NCBI RefSeq assembly: GCF_001422665.1
Contig: NZ_LMLU01000001.1
Span: 354,797 to 418,796 of the forward strand
DNA length: 64,000 nucleotides
Direction of reading: 5' to 3'
Source: Arthrobacter sp. Leaf234
GTDB taxonomy: Bacteria > Actinomycetota > Actinomycetes > Actinomycetales > Micrococcaceae
This document shows, piece by piece, positions 29,777 through 40,515 of this stretch (the first letter of the stretch is position 1; the number at the start of each line of letters is the position of its first letter). The notes below the pieces were generated by a model. It had not been told where the DNA came from. It did no database searches and worked only from the letters and a program-made list of their open reading frames with translations. A program made the position numbers and the translations under genes.

Positions 29777-30120
29777 CGCTCGCGGTCCGTGTACTCGCCC
29801 TGGCCCTCGGGCGCGTCGACGAGGGGCTTGTCCTTGTCGGTGTACTCGCCCTCCTCCGCGGCGTCCTGGGACGACGTGTATCCGCCGGAGGCTCCTGCCG
29901 GCTCGGTGCTCGTGTAGTGGCCCTCCTGCTCGGCGGCCGCGACGGCCTCCGAGGGATCGCGGTCGGCGCGATCGGCCTGCTCGTTGATCAGGGCCTGCTC
30001 CTCGGCGAAGCGCAGGTCGTTACCCTGGTCCCCGATGTCACCCTGCCAGTTGGGATCCGACGTCGAGCCGTCACCCTCGTTGGGGTTCACGATGTGTCCA
30101 CCATGGGCGTTCTCGGTCAT
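29773..30120 (-). CDS. Acidic hydrophilic protein with four GxYT[S/D] repeats
   Basis: A 115-residue protein of unknown function. It has no signal peptide or membrane segment, is strongly acidic, and contains no Cys. The C-terminal half has four copies of G-x-Y-T-S/D at residues 67, 79, 91 and 108, the first three exactly 12 residues apart. The N-terminal half is Gly/Asp/Asn-rich (GGHIVNPNEGDG). Composition suggests an intrinsically disordered stress or desiccation protein. ATG at 30120 has AAAGGCAGC upstream. Stop codon shares CTAG with the convergent lipid kinase. Confidence 0.75.
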   Translation of the reverse strand: MTENAHGGHIVNPNEGDGSTSDPNWQGDIGDQGNDLRFAEEQALINEQADRADRDPSEAVAAAEQEGHYTSTEPAGASGGYTSSQDAAEEGEYTDKDKPLVDAPEGQGEYTDRER

Positions 30121-30213
30121 GATGCTGCCTTTCGTCGAAGGATGCGCTCCTCGTTGGGCGCCCGGTGCCAGCGTACTGACCGACGGGATGGTTTGAAACG
30201 GGCGCTGGTGCGC

Positions 30214-31188
30214 TCAGTCGCGCAGCAGCTCCTGCACGGCCTTCTCCGAGGCCGAGTAGGTACCGATGGGGATGACCTCACCGCTCATGAAGCGGTCCAC
30301 GAGCCGCGGGTCCACGTAGGAGGTGCGGGCAACCGTCGGCGTGTTGCCGAGGTGCTCCGCCACGGCCTTCATGGTGGCGCTCACCGCCTTCTGGCGGGCC
30401 GTCCTGGTGGTCGCCCCGAGGTCCTCCTTCGCGAGTGCCATCGCGGCGACGACCGTGGCCTGCCAGGTCCGGAAGTCCTTCGCGGTGAAGGGGCCGCCCG
30501 TGACCTGGCGGAGGAACTCGTTGAGCTGGGAGCCGTCCACGTGGTGCCACACGCCGTTCTCCGACTGGTAGGCCAGGACCGTGTCGGCCTCCTCACGCTC
30601 CACCATGGGCCGCAGCGCCTCGGCCAGGTCCTCGTCCTCGAGGCGCGTGTCCCAGTGCTGGCCGCTCTTGCCGGGGAAGTCGAAGACGATCAGGCCGCCG
30701 TCGATGGTGCAGTGCTCGACCAGCAGCGTGGTCACCCCGAAGGATCCGTTGGTCTCCGCGTACTGCGCGGATCCGATCCTGAGCGCACCGGAGTCGACGA
30801 TCCGCAGGGCTGCGGCAAAGGCCCGCTCCCGGCTGACGCCGTCGCTCCGCAGGTGCTGCGTGATGGCGCGACGGGCGCTCGGCAGCTTCGCGCCGAAATC
30901 GAGTGCGCGGTCGAACTTCTCGCGGTCCTTCTGCTCCCGCCAGGCCGGGTGGTACATGTACTGGCGCCGTCCGGCATCGTCCGTGCCGATCGCCTGGACG
31001 TGCCCGTTCGGGTACGGCGCGATCCACACGTCCTTCCAGGCCGGCGGGATCACGAGCTCCTTGATCCGCTCGAGCTCGGCGCGGTTCTGCAGCAGCTCGC
31101 CGCTGGGCGCACGGTAGCTGAAACCCTTGCCGTGCCGGCGGCGGGAGATACCGGGCCTGCGCGTGTTGCTGCGGCGCAATCGAGCCAT
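30214..31188 (-). CDS. DNA topoisomerase IB (poxvirus-like)
   Basis: A 324-residue type IB topoisomerase, the compact bacterial/poxvirus form, which relaxes supercoils through a 3'-phosphotyrosyl link. The N-terminal domain has IPPAWKDVWIAPYPNGHVQAIGTD. The catalytic domain contains the RxxKxx-H-Tyr set: LRSDGVSRERAFA, the KDFRTWQATV segment, and the nucleophile in ARTSYVDPRL (Tyr291). It occurs in many environmental actinobacteria in addition to topoisomerase I. No ribosome site is obvious at the ATG (31188). The gene appears monocistronic. Confidence 0.93.
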   Translation of the reverse strand: MARLRRSNTRRPGISRRRHGKGFSYRAPSGELLQNRAELERIKELVIPPAWKDVWIAPYPNGHVQAIGTDDAGRRQYMYHPAWREQKDREKFDRALDFGAKLPSARRAITQHLRSDGVSRERAFAAALRIVDSGALRIGSAQYAETNGSFGVTTLLVEHCTIDGGLIVFDFPGKSGQHWDTRLEDEDLAEALRPMVEREEADTVLAYQSENGVWHHVDGSQLNEFLRQVTGGPFTAKDFRTWQATVVAAMALAKEDLGATTRTARQKAVSATMKAVAEHLGNTPTVARTSYVDPRLVDRFMSGEVIPIGTYSASEKAVQELLRD

Positions 31189-31259
31189 CAGGAGAACCAG
31201 CCTTCGAGTGGGGGACCGTCGATGGTAAGCCTACTGTGTAATGGGCCGCAGGAACGCGC

Positions 31260-32198
31260 CTACCTCGGTCGGCCCCCGAGGATCCCCCCGAGCCAGTGGT
31301 CCGCCGACGCGAAGGCGTCATCCGAGGTGTGGCGCTCGACGGCGGGGGTCCGGTGATCGGCCCGCGCGTAGGACCCGAGGAAGCGGAGGCCCGGGCTGAT
31401 CCGGTGCAGGCCCTTGAGCGCGTCCGCCACCCGCGCGTCCTCCACATGGCCGTCCGCGTCCACGCTGAAGAAGTAATCGCCGAGGAACTGCCCGGTGGGC
31501 CGCGATTCGATCCGGCTGAGATTGACCCCGCGCGCGGCGAACTGGTCGAGGATCTGCATCAGCGCCCCGGGGTGGTCCTCGGGAAGCGGTATCACCAGCG
31601 TGGTCTTGTCCGCCCCGGTCCGGGGCGGGAGCGCGTCCGGTCGGCCGACGAGCACGAACCGCGTGACGGCGTCGGCCACGTCCCCGATGTCCTCCGCGAG
31701 CACGGCCAGCCCGAGCCGCTGGGCCACGAGGGGCGAACAGATGGCACCGTCATAGGAGTCGTCACCGTCGACGAGCCCGTAGGCGGCAGCGGCGGTCGAC
31801 GACGACGGGAAGTATTCCGCATCGGCGATGGTGGCGTCCACCCAGGCACGGCACTGCGCCCAGGCGTGCCCGTGGGTCGCGATCCGCCGGACGGCCCCGA
31901 GTGCGGTTCCGGCCCGCGCGGCGAGCACGAAGGTGATGGGCACGAGTTCCTCACGCAGGATCCGCAGGGGATCGCCGACCGCGATGGCGTCCAGCGTCGC
32001 GCTGACACCTCCCTCGACCGAGTTCTCGATGGGCACCATCGCGGCGTCCACCGCCTTCGACCGGACGGCGTCGAGCGCCGCCGCAACGGTGGACGCCGGT
32101 ACGCGGCGTGAATCTCCGGCTCCCGGCACCTGCAGGAGTGCGGCCTCGGTGAATGTACCCTCAGGCCCCAGGTAGGTGTACGAGGACGGCTGCGTCAC
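31260..32198 (-). CDS. pheA: Prephenate dehydratase
   Basis: PheA, 312 residues, converts prephenate to phenylpyruvate for phenylalanine. The catalytic domain (1-190) opens YTYLGPEGTFTEAAL and has PIENSVEGGVSATLDAI and the DAVTRFVLVGR threonine motif. An ACT domain (about 200-275) with PGALMQILDQFAARGVNLSRIESRP gives feedback inhibition by phenylalanine. There is no chorismate mutase fusion. The GTG at 32198 overlaps the rhodanese TGA (GTGA), so the two are translationally coupled. Confidence 0.96.
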   Translation of the reverse strand: MTQPSSYTYLGPEGTFTEAALLQVPGAGDSRRVPASTVAAALDAVRSKAVDAAMVPIENSVEGGVSATLDAIAVGDPLRILREELVPITFVLAARAGTALGAVRRIATHGHAWAQCRAWVDATIADAEYFPSSSTAAAAYGLVDGDDSYDGAICSPLVAQRLGLAVLAEDIGDVADAVTRFVLVGRPDALPPRTGADKTTLVIPLPEDHPGALMQILDQFAARGVNLSRIESRPTGQFLGDYFFSVDADGHVEDARVADALKGLHRISPGLRFLGSYARADHRTPAVERHTSDDAFASADHWLGGILGGRPR

Positions 32199-32521
32199 AG
32201 GACCGCGGGCTCGCTGCCCGTCTCGGAGACCATCGGCTTGCCGGCGTCGGCCCAGGCACCCATGCCGCCGCTCACGTTGATCGCCGTGTAGCCGTTGCCC
32301 TCGAGCCACTCCGCAGCGCGCTGCGAGCGCCCGCCGGCACGGCAGATGACATGCAGGCCCTCGTCGGGATCCAGCTCGCCGAACCGCGCGGGCAGCTGAT
32401 CGAGCGGGATGTGGACGGCGCCGTCCACGTGGCCCGCCTCCCACTCATAGTCCTCACGGACATCGAGGATGCGCGCGTCGCTGGGCACTGCCGTCACCGG
32501 TACGTTCTGGAGATCGCTCAT
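32195..32521 (-). CDS. Single-domain rhodanese-like protein
   Basis: A 108-residue rhodanese domain. The fold is clear from RILDVREDYEWEAGHVDGAVHIPLDQLPARF, the active-site loop VICRAGGRS with its catalytic Cys, and the ERSQRAAEWL-type helix. Such proteins carry sulfane sulfur, and the physiological acceptor is unknown. ATG at 32521 with an AAAGG-type site. It overlaps pheA by four bases, an association I cannot explain, though tight coupling implies a common transcript. Confidence 0.93.
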   Translation of the reverse strand: MSDLQNVPVTAVPSDARILDVREDYEWEAGHVDGAVHIPLDQLPARFGELDPDEGLHVICRAGGRSQRAAEWLEGNGYTAINVSGGMGAWADAGKPMVSETGSEPAVL

Positions 32522-32584
32522 GCGCCTACCTTTCCACGCACCGGCAGGGGACGCCATTGCTACGGACCCCTGCGGGCCGGCTCC

Positions 32585-32590
32585 TATAGT
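32585..32590 (+). promoter_or_regulatory. Candidate -10 of the amidase operon
   Basis: TATAGT is the clearest -10-like hexamer in the 99-base divergent spacer between the rhodanese and amidase starts. No good -35 lies 16-18 bases upstream. The amidase ATG follows after 31 bases. Confidence 0.45.
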
Positions 32591-32620
32591 GGGAGGATCC
32601 CCGCCTTCCCTGGAGTGCCC

Positions 32621-34072
32621 ATGAGCGAACTGCACGACCTGCCCGCCCTCACGCTCCGTGACGCGCTCGCCCGCGGCGCCGTCAGTGCCCGGGAGGTGAC
32701 CGAGCATTTCCTCCGGCGCATCGACGCCCTGAATCCGGACCTCGGCTCGTTCGTCACGGTCACGCACGACGACGCGCTGCGCGCCGCCGACCACGCCGAC
32801 CGGCTGCACGCCTCGGGCGTCGCTCTCGGGCCGCTGCACGGCGTGCCGATCGCCCACAAGGACCTCACCGACGTCGCCGGTGTCCGGACCACGCTGGGCA
32901 CGGCCGCCCTCGATCACGCCGTCGCCGAGAAGGATGCGCCGCTGGCGTCCGTCCTCCGGCGGGCCGGCGCCATCAGCCTCGGCAAGACGCAGGTCCCGGA
33001 ATTCGGTCTGAGCTGCTACAGCGAGAACCGCATCGCCCCGCCGGCCCGCAATCCCCTGGACCCCCGGCTCAGCCCCGCAGGATCGAGCGGCGGGAGTGCG
33101 GCCGCCGTCGCTGCGCGCATGGTCCCCTTCGCGCCCGGGACCGACGGCGGCGGTTCCGTCCGCATCCCCGCGGCGGCCACCGGTCTCGTCGGGCTCAAGC
33201 CGAACCGTGGCCGGGTGCCCTCGGGATCGGCGCAGGCGGACCTCGGACAGCTGGTGGTCGCCGGTCCCCTCGCCCATACGGCCGCGGATGCCGGGCTGCT
33301 CCTCGATGTCCTGGTCCAGGAACCGAACTACCGGCCCACCAGCGCCGCCTCCCGCTATCCCGGCTCCTTCCTCGACGCGGCGCTGCGGGCGGAAGGGCGC
33401 TTCAGGATCGGCGTCAGCACCGCCTCCCCCTTCGCCGGAGCCGGCGACGTCCTGGGCGACCTCGGGCTGGACAGTGCCGCGACCGACGCGCTCCACGCCG
33501 GTATCGGGATGCTGCAGCGGGCCGGACACGAAGTCGTCGAGACCGCCCTGACCTACGACCGCCGCTACCACGACGCCTTCCAGCTGGTGTGGACCGCGGG
33601 ACTGGCCACCGCCCCCCTCCCCGCGGACCGCGAGGACCGGCTGACGGACATCACCCGCGTGCTCCGCCGCCGCGCGCTGGGCCGCAGCGCCGCGGACCTG
33701 GCGGCCGCCGTCGACGTGCTGCGGCAGTTCGAGCACGAGACGATCCGCCAGTACTCCGACCACGACATGATCCTGACTCCCGCCGTGGCGATGACACCGC
33801 GCCCGATCGGGTGGTACACCGACGCCGACGGCGACACCGACTACCTCCGCCAGTGCCGCTACTCCCCCTACACCTCCATGGTGAACGTCTGCGGCCTGCC
33901 TGCCGTGACGGTCCCCACGCTCCGCCTGCCGGACGGCCTGTCCATGAGCGTGCAGCTCATCGGGCGGCCCGGTGAGGAGGCGCAGCTGCTCGCCGCAACG
34001 GCACAGATCGAGGCCGTGCGGTATGCCGATGGTGATTTCCCAGCTCTCATGGCCAGTGGCACCATGGAGTAG
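32621..34072 (+). CDS. Amidase (amidase signature family)
   Basis: A 483-residue Ser-cisSer-Lys amidase. Lys80 lies in PIAHKDLTD, the cis-Ser in [13 protein letters not shown] (Ser155), and the nucleophile in [12 protein letters not shown] (Ser179). The family hydrolyses amides, including carboxamides, aryl-acylamides and peptide amides, or acts as GatA. Absence of gatB/gatC and the next gene, a peptide symporter beginning directly after its stop, point to a catabolic amidase acting on imported amides or peptides. Confidence 0.92.
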   Translation: MSELHDLPALTLRDALARGAVSAREVTEHFLRRIDALNPDLGSFVTVTHDDALRAADHADRLHASGVALGPLHGVPIAHKDLTDVAGVRTTLGTAALDHAVAEKDAPLASVLRRAGAISLGKTQVPEFGLSCYSENRIAPPARNPLDPRLSPAGSSGGSAAAVAARMVPFAPGTDGGGSVRIPAAATGLVGLKPNRGRVPSGSAQADLGQLVVAGPLAHTAADAGLLLDVLVQEPNYRPTSAASRYPGSFLDAALRAEGRFRIGVSTASPFAGAGDVLGDLGLDSAATDALHAGIGMLQRAGHEVVETALTYDRRYHDAFQLVWTAGLATAPLPADREDRLTDITRVLRRRALGRSAADLAAAVDVLRQFEHETIRQYSDHDMILTPAVAMTPRPIGWYTDADGDTDYLRQCRYSPYTSMVNVCGLPAVTVPTLRLPDGLSMSVQLIGRPGEEAQLLAATAQIEAVRYADGDFPALMASGTME

Positions 34073-35536
<1,464 letters not shown>

Positions 35537-35681
35537 GCTCCGGCGGGCCCTGTTGCGCGGCCGCCCCTGATCCCACAGACTTCTACCCACCGGTAACATC
35601 CGTACCGGGAGCACCGGAACGGACACCGTACGTGCGGCGTGCGGCCGGCCCGGCAGTCGTCGAAGGATCAAAGGAGATCGC

Positions 35682-37214
35682 GTGTCGAACCTCGCCAACA
35701 ATCTTGTCGCCACCGCAACGAGGAGCCCCGCGGCGGTGGCCATCAAGCTCGACGACGTCGAAGTCACCTTCGGAGCCCTCGAAGTACTCAGCCAGAAGGT
35801 CGCGACCCTCCTCGCCGGCCATGGTGTCCGGCGCGGTGACCGCGTCGTCCTGATCATGCCGAACATCCCTCAGATGGCCTTCGTCTACTACGGCATCCTG
35901 CGCGTCGGGGCCGTCGTCGTGCCGCTGAACCCGCTGCTCAAGGGACGCGAGGTCGCCTACCACCTGACGGACTCGGGGGCCCGGCTGGTCTTCGCCTGGG
36001 AGGGCATCATCGCGGAGGCGCAGTCCGGGGCGGAGGCATCGGGAACGGAGCGCGGCGACGAGGTCACGGTGGTCACCGTGGTCACCGTGGACAGCGGCGC
36101 CTTCATGCAGAGCGTCTCCGCGGCCGAGCCAACCCCCGGCGTCGTCGACCTCGACGGCGAGGACACCGCCGTCGTCCTCTACACCTCGGGGACCACGGGA
36201 CGGCCGAAGGGCGCGACGCTCTCGCACACCAACCTCTCGCGGAACACCGAGATCTCCCGCGACCTGATGGGCACGGCCGAGGGCGAGGTGCTGTTCGGCG
36301 GCCTGCCGTTCTTCCACATCTTCGGCCAGACCTGCGCCCTGAACGCCGCCGTGCTGACCGGCGCGACGGTCACGCTGCTGCCGCGCTTCGAACCCGGCAA
36401 GGCGCTGGAGATCATCGCCCGGGACCGCGTCACCATCTTCGAGGGCGTGCCCACCATGTACATCGCGATGCTGCGGCATCCGGCGGTCCAGGACACCGAC
36501 CTCTCCTCCGTGCGGGTCGCCGTCTCCGGCGGCTCGGCCCTGCCCGTCGAGGTGCTGCACGAGTTCGAGCGCGTGTTCAAGGCCGATCTCCTCGAGGGGT
36601 ACGGGCTGTCCGAGACGTCGCCGATCGTCAGCTTCAACCGCGTGGGTGCGTTGCGCAAGCCCGGCTCCATCGGCACCCCGGTCGAGGGTGTGGACGTACG
36701 CATCATCGATCCCGACGGCGCCGAGCTGCCGCAGGGCGAGGTGGGCGAGATCGCCGTGCGCGGCCACTGCGTCATGAAGGGCTACTGGAAGAATCCGGAC
36801 GCGACCTCCGCGGCCATCCCCGACGGCTGGTTCCGCACCGGAGACCTCGCCCGCGTCGACGAGGACGGCCTGCTGTTCATCGTCGACCGCAAGAAGGACG
36901 TGATCCTCCGCGGCGGGTACAACGTCTATCCGCGCGAGATCGAGGAAGTGCTCTACGAGCACCCCGCCGTCGCCGAGGCCGCCGTGATCGGCGTGCCCGA
37001 CCCGCTGCACGGCGAGGAGATCGTCGCCGTGATCGGCCTCAAGGCCGGGTACGCCCCGGCCGACGACGCCGCGAAGGAGACCCTCGCCGCGGAGATCGTC
37101 GAGTTCACGAGGGAGCGCGTCGCGGCCTACAAGTACCCGCGCCGGGTGGTGCTCGTGGACGCCCTGCCGAAGGGCCCCACCGGCAAGATCCTGAAGCGGG
37201 AGATCTCGGTCTAG
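35682..37214 (+). CDS. Long-chain acyl-CoA synthetase (AMP-binding family)
   Basis: A 510-residue ANL enzyme that activates a carboxylic acid to its adenylate and CoA ester. The P-loop is YTSGTTGRPKGA. Also present are GYGLSETSPIVSFNRVG, the hinge Asp in FRTGDLARVDEDG, and the catalytic Lys in PTGKILKREI at the C-terminus. Best match by pattern is fatty-acid or medium-chain CoA ligase of the FadD type. GTG at 35682 has AAAGGAG upstream. Residues around 130 carry a VTVVTVVTV insertion encoded by a 9-base repeat. Its stop overlaps that of the convergent glycerate kinase. Confidence 0.9.
   Translation: MSNLANNLVATATRSPAAVAIKLDDVEVTFGALEVLSQKVATLLAGHGVRRGDRVVLIMPNIPQMAFVYYGILRVGAVVVPLNPLLKGREVAYHLTDSGARLVFAWEGIIAEAQSGAEASGTERGDEVTVVTVVTVDSGAFMQSVSAAEPTPGVVDLDGEDTAVVLYTSGTTGRPKGATLSHTNLSRNTEISRDLMGTAEGEVLFGGLPFFHIFGQTCALNAAVLTGATVTLLPRFEPGKALEIIARDRVTIFEGVPTMYIAMLRHPAVQDTDLSSVRVAVSGGSALPVEVLHEFERVFKADLLEGYGLSETSPIVSFNRVGALRKPGSIGTPVEGVDVRIIDPDGAELPQGEVGEIAVRGHCVMKGYWKNPDATSAAIPDGWFRTGDLARVDEDGLLFIVDRKKDVILRGGYNVYPREIEEVLYEHPAVAEAAVIGVPDPLHGEEIVAVIGLKAGYAPADDAAKETLAAEIVEFTRERVAAYKYPRRVVLVDALPKGPTGKILKREISV
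36062..36088. repeat. Three-copy 9-bp microrepeat in the acyl-CoA ligase gene
   Basis: GGTCACCGT occurs as three adjacent copies (36062, 36071, 36080; first copy with one mismatch), encoding TVVTVVTV in a surface region. In-frame expansion or contraction would be tolerated. Confidence 0.8.
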
Positions 37215-38461
37215 CTCCGCGCCGCGGCGGTCCGCGCCGCACCGAACACGCCGTACACGTGCGCGGCGGCCCCCTCCATGAGTGCCCCGGCGTCCTGCAT
37301 CAGCTCCTCGAGCCGCACCGGACCCGTCGCCAGGGAGAAGGCCGCCGCCAGCCCGGCGTCCTGGACCTCCGCGGGCGTGAGCTGAACCCGTCCCGCGATC
37401 GCGACGACGGCGCAGCCGGACGGGGCGTTCGCGACGACGGCCTGGACCACCTTGCCGCCGAGGGACTGCGCATCGAAGGAACCCTCCCCGGTCAGCACGA
37501 GGTCGGCGTCGGCGAGAGCGGCCCCGAGGCCGACGGCGTCCGCGACCAGCGCGGACCCCGGGACGATCTCCGCGCCGAGCAGCGCCACGAGCACGGCGGG
37601 CAGTCCCCCGGCCGCCCCGGCGCCGGGCAGCTCCAGCACGTCGACGCCCGTCAGATCGCGCAGGATGCGTGCAAGGTGCGCCAGGCCGTGGTCGAGCACG
37701 GCGACGTCGTCCGGCGACGCGCCCTTCTGCGGACCGAAGACCGCTGCGGCACCGCGGGGCCCGCACAGGGGGTTGTCGACGTCGACGGCGATGCGCCACC
37801 GTGCAGCGCGGGCCCGCGGATGGAGTCCGTCCAGCTCGATCGAGGCGAGGGTCGCCAGTGCGCCGCCGCCGGGCGGGAGCGGGTCGCCGTCCGCGTCGAG
37901 GAAACGTGCGCCGAGGGCGGAGAGGAGTCCCGTGCCGCCGTCGGTGGTCGCGGAGCCGCCGATGCACAGCAGGATCTCCTCCGCCCCGTCGCAGAGTAGT
38001 GCCGCCGCGATCTCGCCCACCCCGAAGCTCGTGGCCGTCAGGGCATCCAGCGGCAGGTCCGCGACCAGGGGCAGGCCGTTGGCCTCGGCGGCCTCGAGGA
38101 CACCGCGCACCGCATCATCCGCTGCGTCGTCCGCGGCACCGGCAGCGCCATCCGCGGCAGTGGAGCCGCTTCCCCCGGTGGTGATGCCGTACCGGGCGGC
38201 GCGGGCCCGGCCGGCGGCGTCATGGCAGGCGACCGTCCGGGGCTCGACGCCCCAGGCCGCGAGCAGCGCGTCCAGTGTCCCCTCCCCACCGTCGGCGAGG
38301 GGGGCGAGGACGACGTCGGGCGCCGGGTGTCCGAGACGGGCCGCGGCGGAGGTGACGCCCCGCGACATGGCGAGGGCAGCCTCCGCTGCGGGGAGGCTGC
38401 CCTTGAGGGAGTCGGGAGCGAGGACGATCCTGAGCGGGCGGGGCTGCGCGGGCGTGATCAC
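37211..38461 (-). CDS. Glycerate kinase
   Basis: A 416-residue glycerate kinase of the GarK/GlxK family, making 2- or 3-phosphoglycerate from D-glycerate. It opens RIVLAPDSLKGSLPAAEAALAM. The family regions APLADGGEGTLDALL, LCIGGSATTDGGTGLLSALGARF and DLVLTGEGSFDAQSLGGK are intact. Compared with ~380-residue homologues it carries an Ala/Asp-rich insertion (about 97-120). GTG at 38461. No glyoxylate genes adjoin it, so the pathway source of glycerate is not visible. Confidence 0.94.
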   Translation of the reverse strand: MITPAQPRPLRIVLAPDSLKGSLPAAEAALAMSRGVTSAAARLGHPAPDVVLAPLADGGEGTLDALLAAWGVEPRTVACHDAAGRARAARYGITTGGSGSTAADGAAGAADDAADDAVRGVLEAAEANGLPLVADLPLDALTATSFGVGEIAAALLCDGAEEILLCIGGSATTDGGTGLLSALGARFLDADGDPLPPGGGALATLASIELDGLHPRARAARWRIAVDVDNPLCGPRGAAAVFGPQKGASPDDVAVLDHGLAHLARILRDLTGVDVLELPGAGAAGGLPAVLVALLGAEIVPGSALVADAVGLGAALADADLVLTGEGSFDAQSLGGKVVQAVVANAPSGCAVVAIAGRVQLTPAEVQDAGLAAAFSLATGPVRLEELMQDAGALMEGAAAHVYGVFGAARTAAARS

Positions 38462-38558
38462 CCGTCCACCCTAACCGCGGGCCCTGCGACGCGTCGGACC
38501 ATGTCGGCCGCCGTCCGGCGCGGTCACACGGCTCCGGGCGTCGCCGCCCCCATCGGCG

Positions 38559-38726
38559 TCAGCCGGTGGGACCGCTGCCGTTGTCCGCCTCGAAGTCCGG
38601 GGCCACCTCGTCCTCCGTGCCTGGTCCGCCGTAACCACCGGCGAGCTGCTCGTCGAGGTTGCCGGCCTTCTCGGCGCCCTGCTCCTCGGGATCGCCGGTG
38701 GGGGTGTCGCTGGGACCGTCGCTCAT
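38559..38726 (-). CDS. Small acidic disordered protein
   Basis: A 55-residue protein of Gly, Asp, Glu, Pro and Ser with no hydrophobic segment and no Cys. The opening is MSDGPSDTPTGDPEEQGAEK and the end DFEADNGSGPTG. It is not a family I can name. A GGAAGGAAG ribosome site precedes the ATG at 38726, and the low hydrophobicity with codon bias like its neighbours supports a real gene. It may be a small stress protein similar in style to the acidic protein at 29773-30120. Confidence 0.6.
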   Translation of the reverse strand: MSDGPSDTPTGDPEEQGAEKAGNLDEQLAGGYGGPGTEDEVAPDFEADNGSGPTG

Positions 38727-38764
38727 GGTGCTTCCTTCCGTTCGCGTCTCCACCCTGGCCGGGT

Positions 38765-38792
38765 GCTGATCCTCAGCTTACTGACGATCAGC
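38765..38792. promoter_or_regulatory. Inverted repeat in the pgm / small-protein divergent spacer
   Basis: Perfect 7-base arms GCTGATC and GATCAGC are separated by 14 bases. They lie just upstream of a TGTAAT hexamer (38802-38807) that may be the -10 for the pgm gene. The position suits an operator. Confidence 0.35.
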
Positions 38793-38835
38793 GACACCGG
38801 GTGTAATCGGCCGCGTTCTTTGACATGCTGGGGCC

Positions 38836-40467
38836 ATGGCTAACCGAGCGGGCACAGTGGCCCTCCCCTCCGACCTCGTCGACGTGACCAAACTGCTCGA
38901 CGCGTACTTCGACGTCGAACCCGATCTCGGGGACCCCGCGCAGCGCGTGGCCTTCGGGACCTCCGGGCACCGCGGGTCCTCCCTCAAGTCCTCCTTCAAC
39001 GAGGGGCACATCGCGGCGATCACGCAGGCGATCGTCGAGTACCGCGCGGGGCAGGGGATCACCGGGCCCCTGTTCATGGGCAAGGACACCCATGCGCTGT
39101 CCGAGCCCGCGCAGAACACGGCCCTCGAGGTCCTCGCGGCCAACCACGTGGCCGTCCTCGTCGACGCCCGCGGCGCCTACACCCCCACCCCGGCCGTCTC
39201 GCACGCCATCCTCAGGTACAACGCGACGCGCACGGAGCAGGCCGACGGGATCGTCATCACCCCCTCGCACAATCCCCCGGCCGACGGCGGTTTCAAGTAC
39301 AACCCACCGCACGGAGGCCCCGCCGACTCCGATGCCACCACGTGGATCGCGAACCGCGCCAACGACCTCCTCGAGGGCGGCCTCCGCGATGTGCGGCGCA
39401 TGCCCATCGCCCAGGCGCGGACCGCCGAGGGCATCAGCACCTACGACTTCCTGCAGCACTACGTCGACGACCTCCCCTCGGTCCTGGATCTCGACGCCAT
39501 CCGCTCCGCGAACGTGCACATCGGCGCCGATCCCATGGGCGGCGCCGCCGTGGACTACTGGGGCGCGATCGGCGAGCGCCACAACCTGAACCTCACCGTG
39601 GTCAACCCGACGGTCGACCCCCAGTGGGCGTTCATGACGCTCGACTGGGACGAGAAGATCCGGATGGACTGCTCCTCCCCGTACGCCATGGCCTCGCTCA
39701 TCAAGCAGGCGGACACGTTCGACATCGCGACGGGGAACGACGCCGATGCCGACCGCCACGGCATCGTCACCCCCGACGCCGGACTCATGAACCCCAACCA
39801 CTACCTCGCCGTCGCCATCCAGTACCTGTACGCGAACCGGCCCAACTGGCGTCCCGACGCCGTGATCGGCAAGACCCTCGTCTCGTCCTCGATCATCGAC
39901 CGTGTCGCCGCCGATCTCGGCCGCGTGCTGCAGGAGGTCCCGGTGGGCTTCAAGTGGTTCGTCCCCGGCCTGCTCAGCGGAGAACTGGCGTTCGGCGGCG
40001 AGGAGTCCGCCGGAGCGTCCTTCCTGCGCCTCGACGGGTCACCGTGGAGCACGGACAAGGACGGCATCCTGCTGGCGCTGCTCGCCTCGGAGATCACTGC
40101 CGTGACGGGGAAGACGCCGTCACAGCACTACGGCGCGCTGACCGAACGCTTCGGCGCGCCGGTCTACGCGCGCATCGACGCCGCAGCGACGCGCGAGCAG
40201 AAGGCCGCCCTCGGCAAGCTCTCGCCGTCGGACGTCACTGCGACGACCCTCGCGGGCGAGGAGATCACCGCCCGCCTGACGGAGGCGCCCGGCAACGGTG
40301 CCCCCGTGGGCGGCCTGAAGGTGACCACGGAGAACGCCTGGTTCGCGGCCCGCCCGTCCGGGACGGAGGACGTCTACAAGATCTACGCCGAGTCCTTCCG
40401 CGGCGAGGAGCACCTCAAGCAGGTCCAGGCCGAGGCGAAGGCCCTCGTGGACGGCGTCATCAGCTGA
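38836..40467 (+). CDS. pgm: Phosphoglucomutase (alpha-D-glucose phosphate-specific)
   Basis: Pgm, 543 residues, interconverts glucose-1-phosphate and glucose-6-phosphate. The phosphoserine loop is [19 protein letters not shown] (Ser144), the magnesium loop [13 protein letters not shown], the sugar loop [12 protein letters not shown], and the phosphate-binding C-terminal loop [17 protein letters not shown]. It lies alone, ending in a hairpin shared with the convergent aldehyde dehydrogenase. ATG at 38836 gives the family's usual N-terminus ([21 protein letters not shown]-like). Confidence 0.97.
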   Translation: MANRAGTVALPSDLVDVTKLLDAYFDVEPDLGDPAQRVAFGTSGHRGSSLKSSFNEGHIAAITQAIVEYRAGQGITGPLFMGKDTHALSEPAQNTALEVLAANHVAVLVDARGAYTPTPAVSHAILRYNATRTEQADGIVITPSHNPPADGGFKYNPPHGGPADSDATTWIANRANDLLEGGLRDVRRMPIAQARTAEGISTYDFLQHYVDDLPSVLDLDAIRSANVHIGADPMGGAAVDYWGAIGERHNLNLTVVNPTVDPQWAFMTLDWDEKIRMDCSSPYAMASLIKQADTFDIATGNDADADRHGIVTPDAGLMNPNHYLAVAIQYLYANRPNWRPDAVIGKTLVSSSIIDRVAADLGRVLQEVPVGFKWFVPGLLSGELAFGGEESAGASFLRLDGSPWSTDKDGILLALLASEITAVTGKTPSQHYGALTERFGAPVYARIDAAATREQKAALGKLSPSDVTATTLAGEEITARLTEAPGNGAPVGGLKVTTENAWFAARPSGTEDVYKIYAESFRGEEHLKQVQAEAKALVDGVIS

Positions 40468-40473
40468 CCCGGC

Positions 40474-40515
40474 GGGCCCTGCGCCGGCCCTAGAGGAGCC
40501 GGCGCAGCAGGGCCC
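40474..40515. terminator. Bidirectional hairpin between pgm and the aldehyde dehydrogenase
   Basis: Arms GGGCCCTGCGCCGGC (40474-40488) and GCCGGCGCAG-CAGGGCCC (40498-40515), the latter with a 3-base insertion, form a long GC-rich stem. It starts 7 bases after the pgm stop and covers the dehydrogenase stop codon, so it can end both convergent transcripts. Confidence 0.7.

Noticed and set aside
35583-37967. Open frame of 794 codons antisense to the acyl-CoA ligase
   Set aside because: It runs opposite to an AMP-binding enzyme with every motif intact and also crosses the glycerate kinase gene out of frame. The translation has no family pattern.
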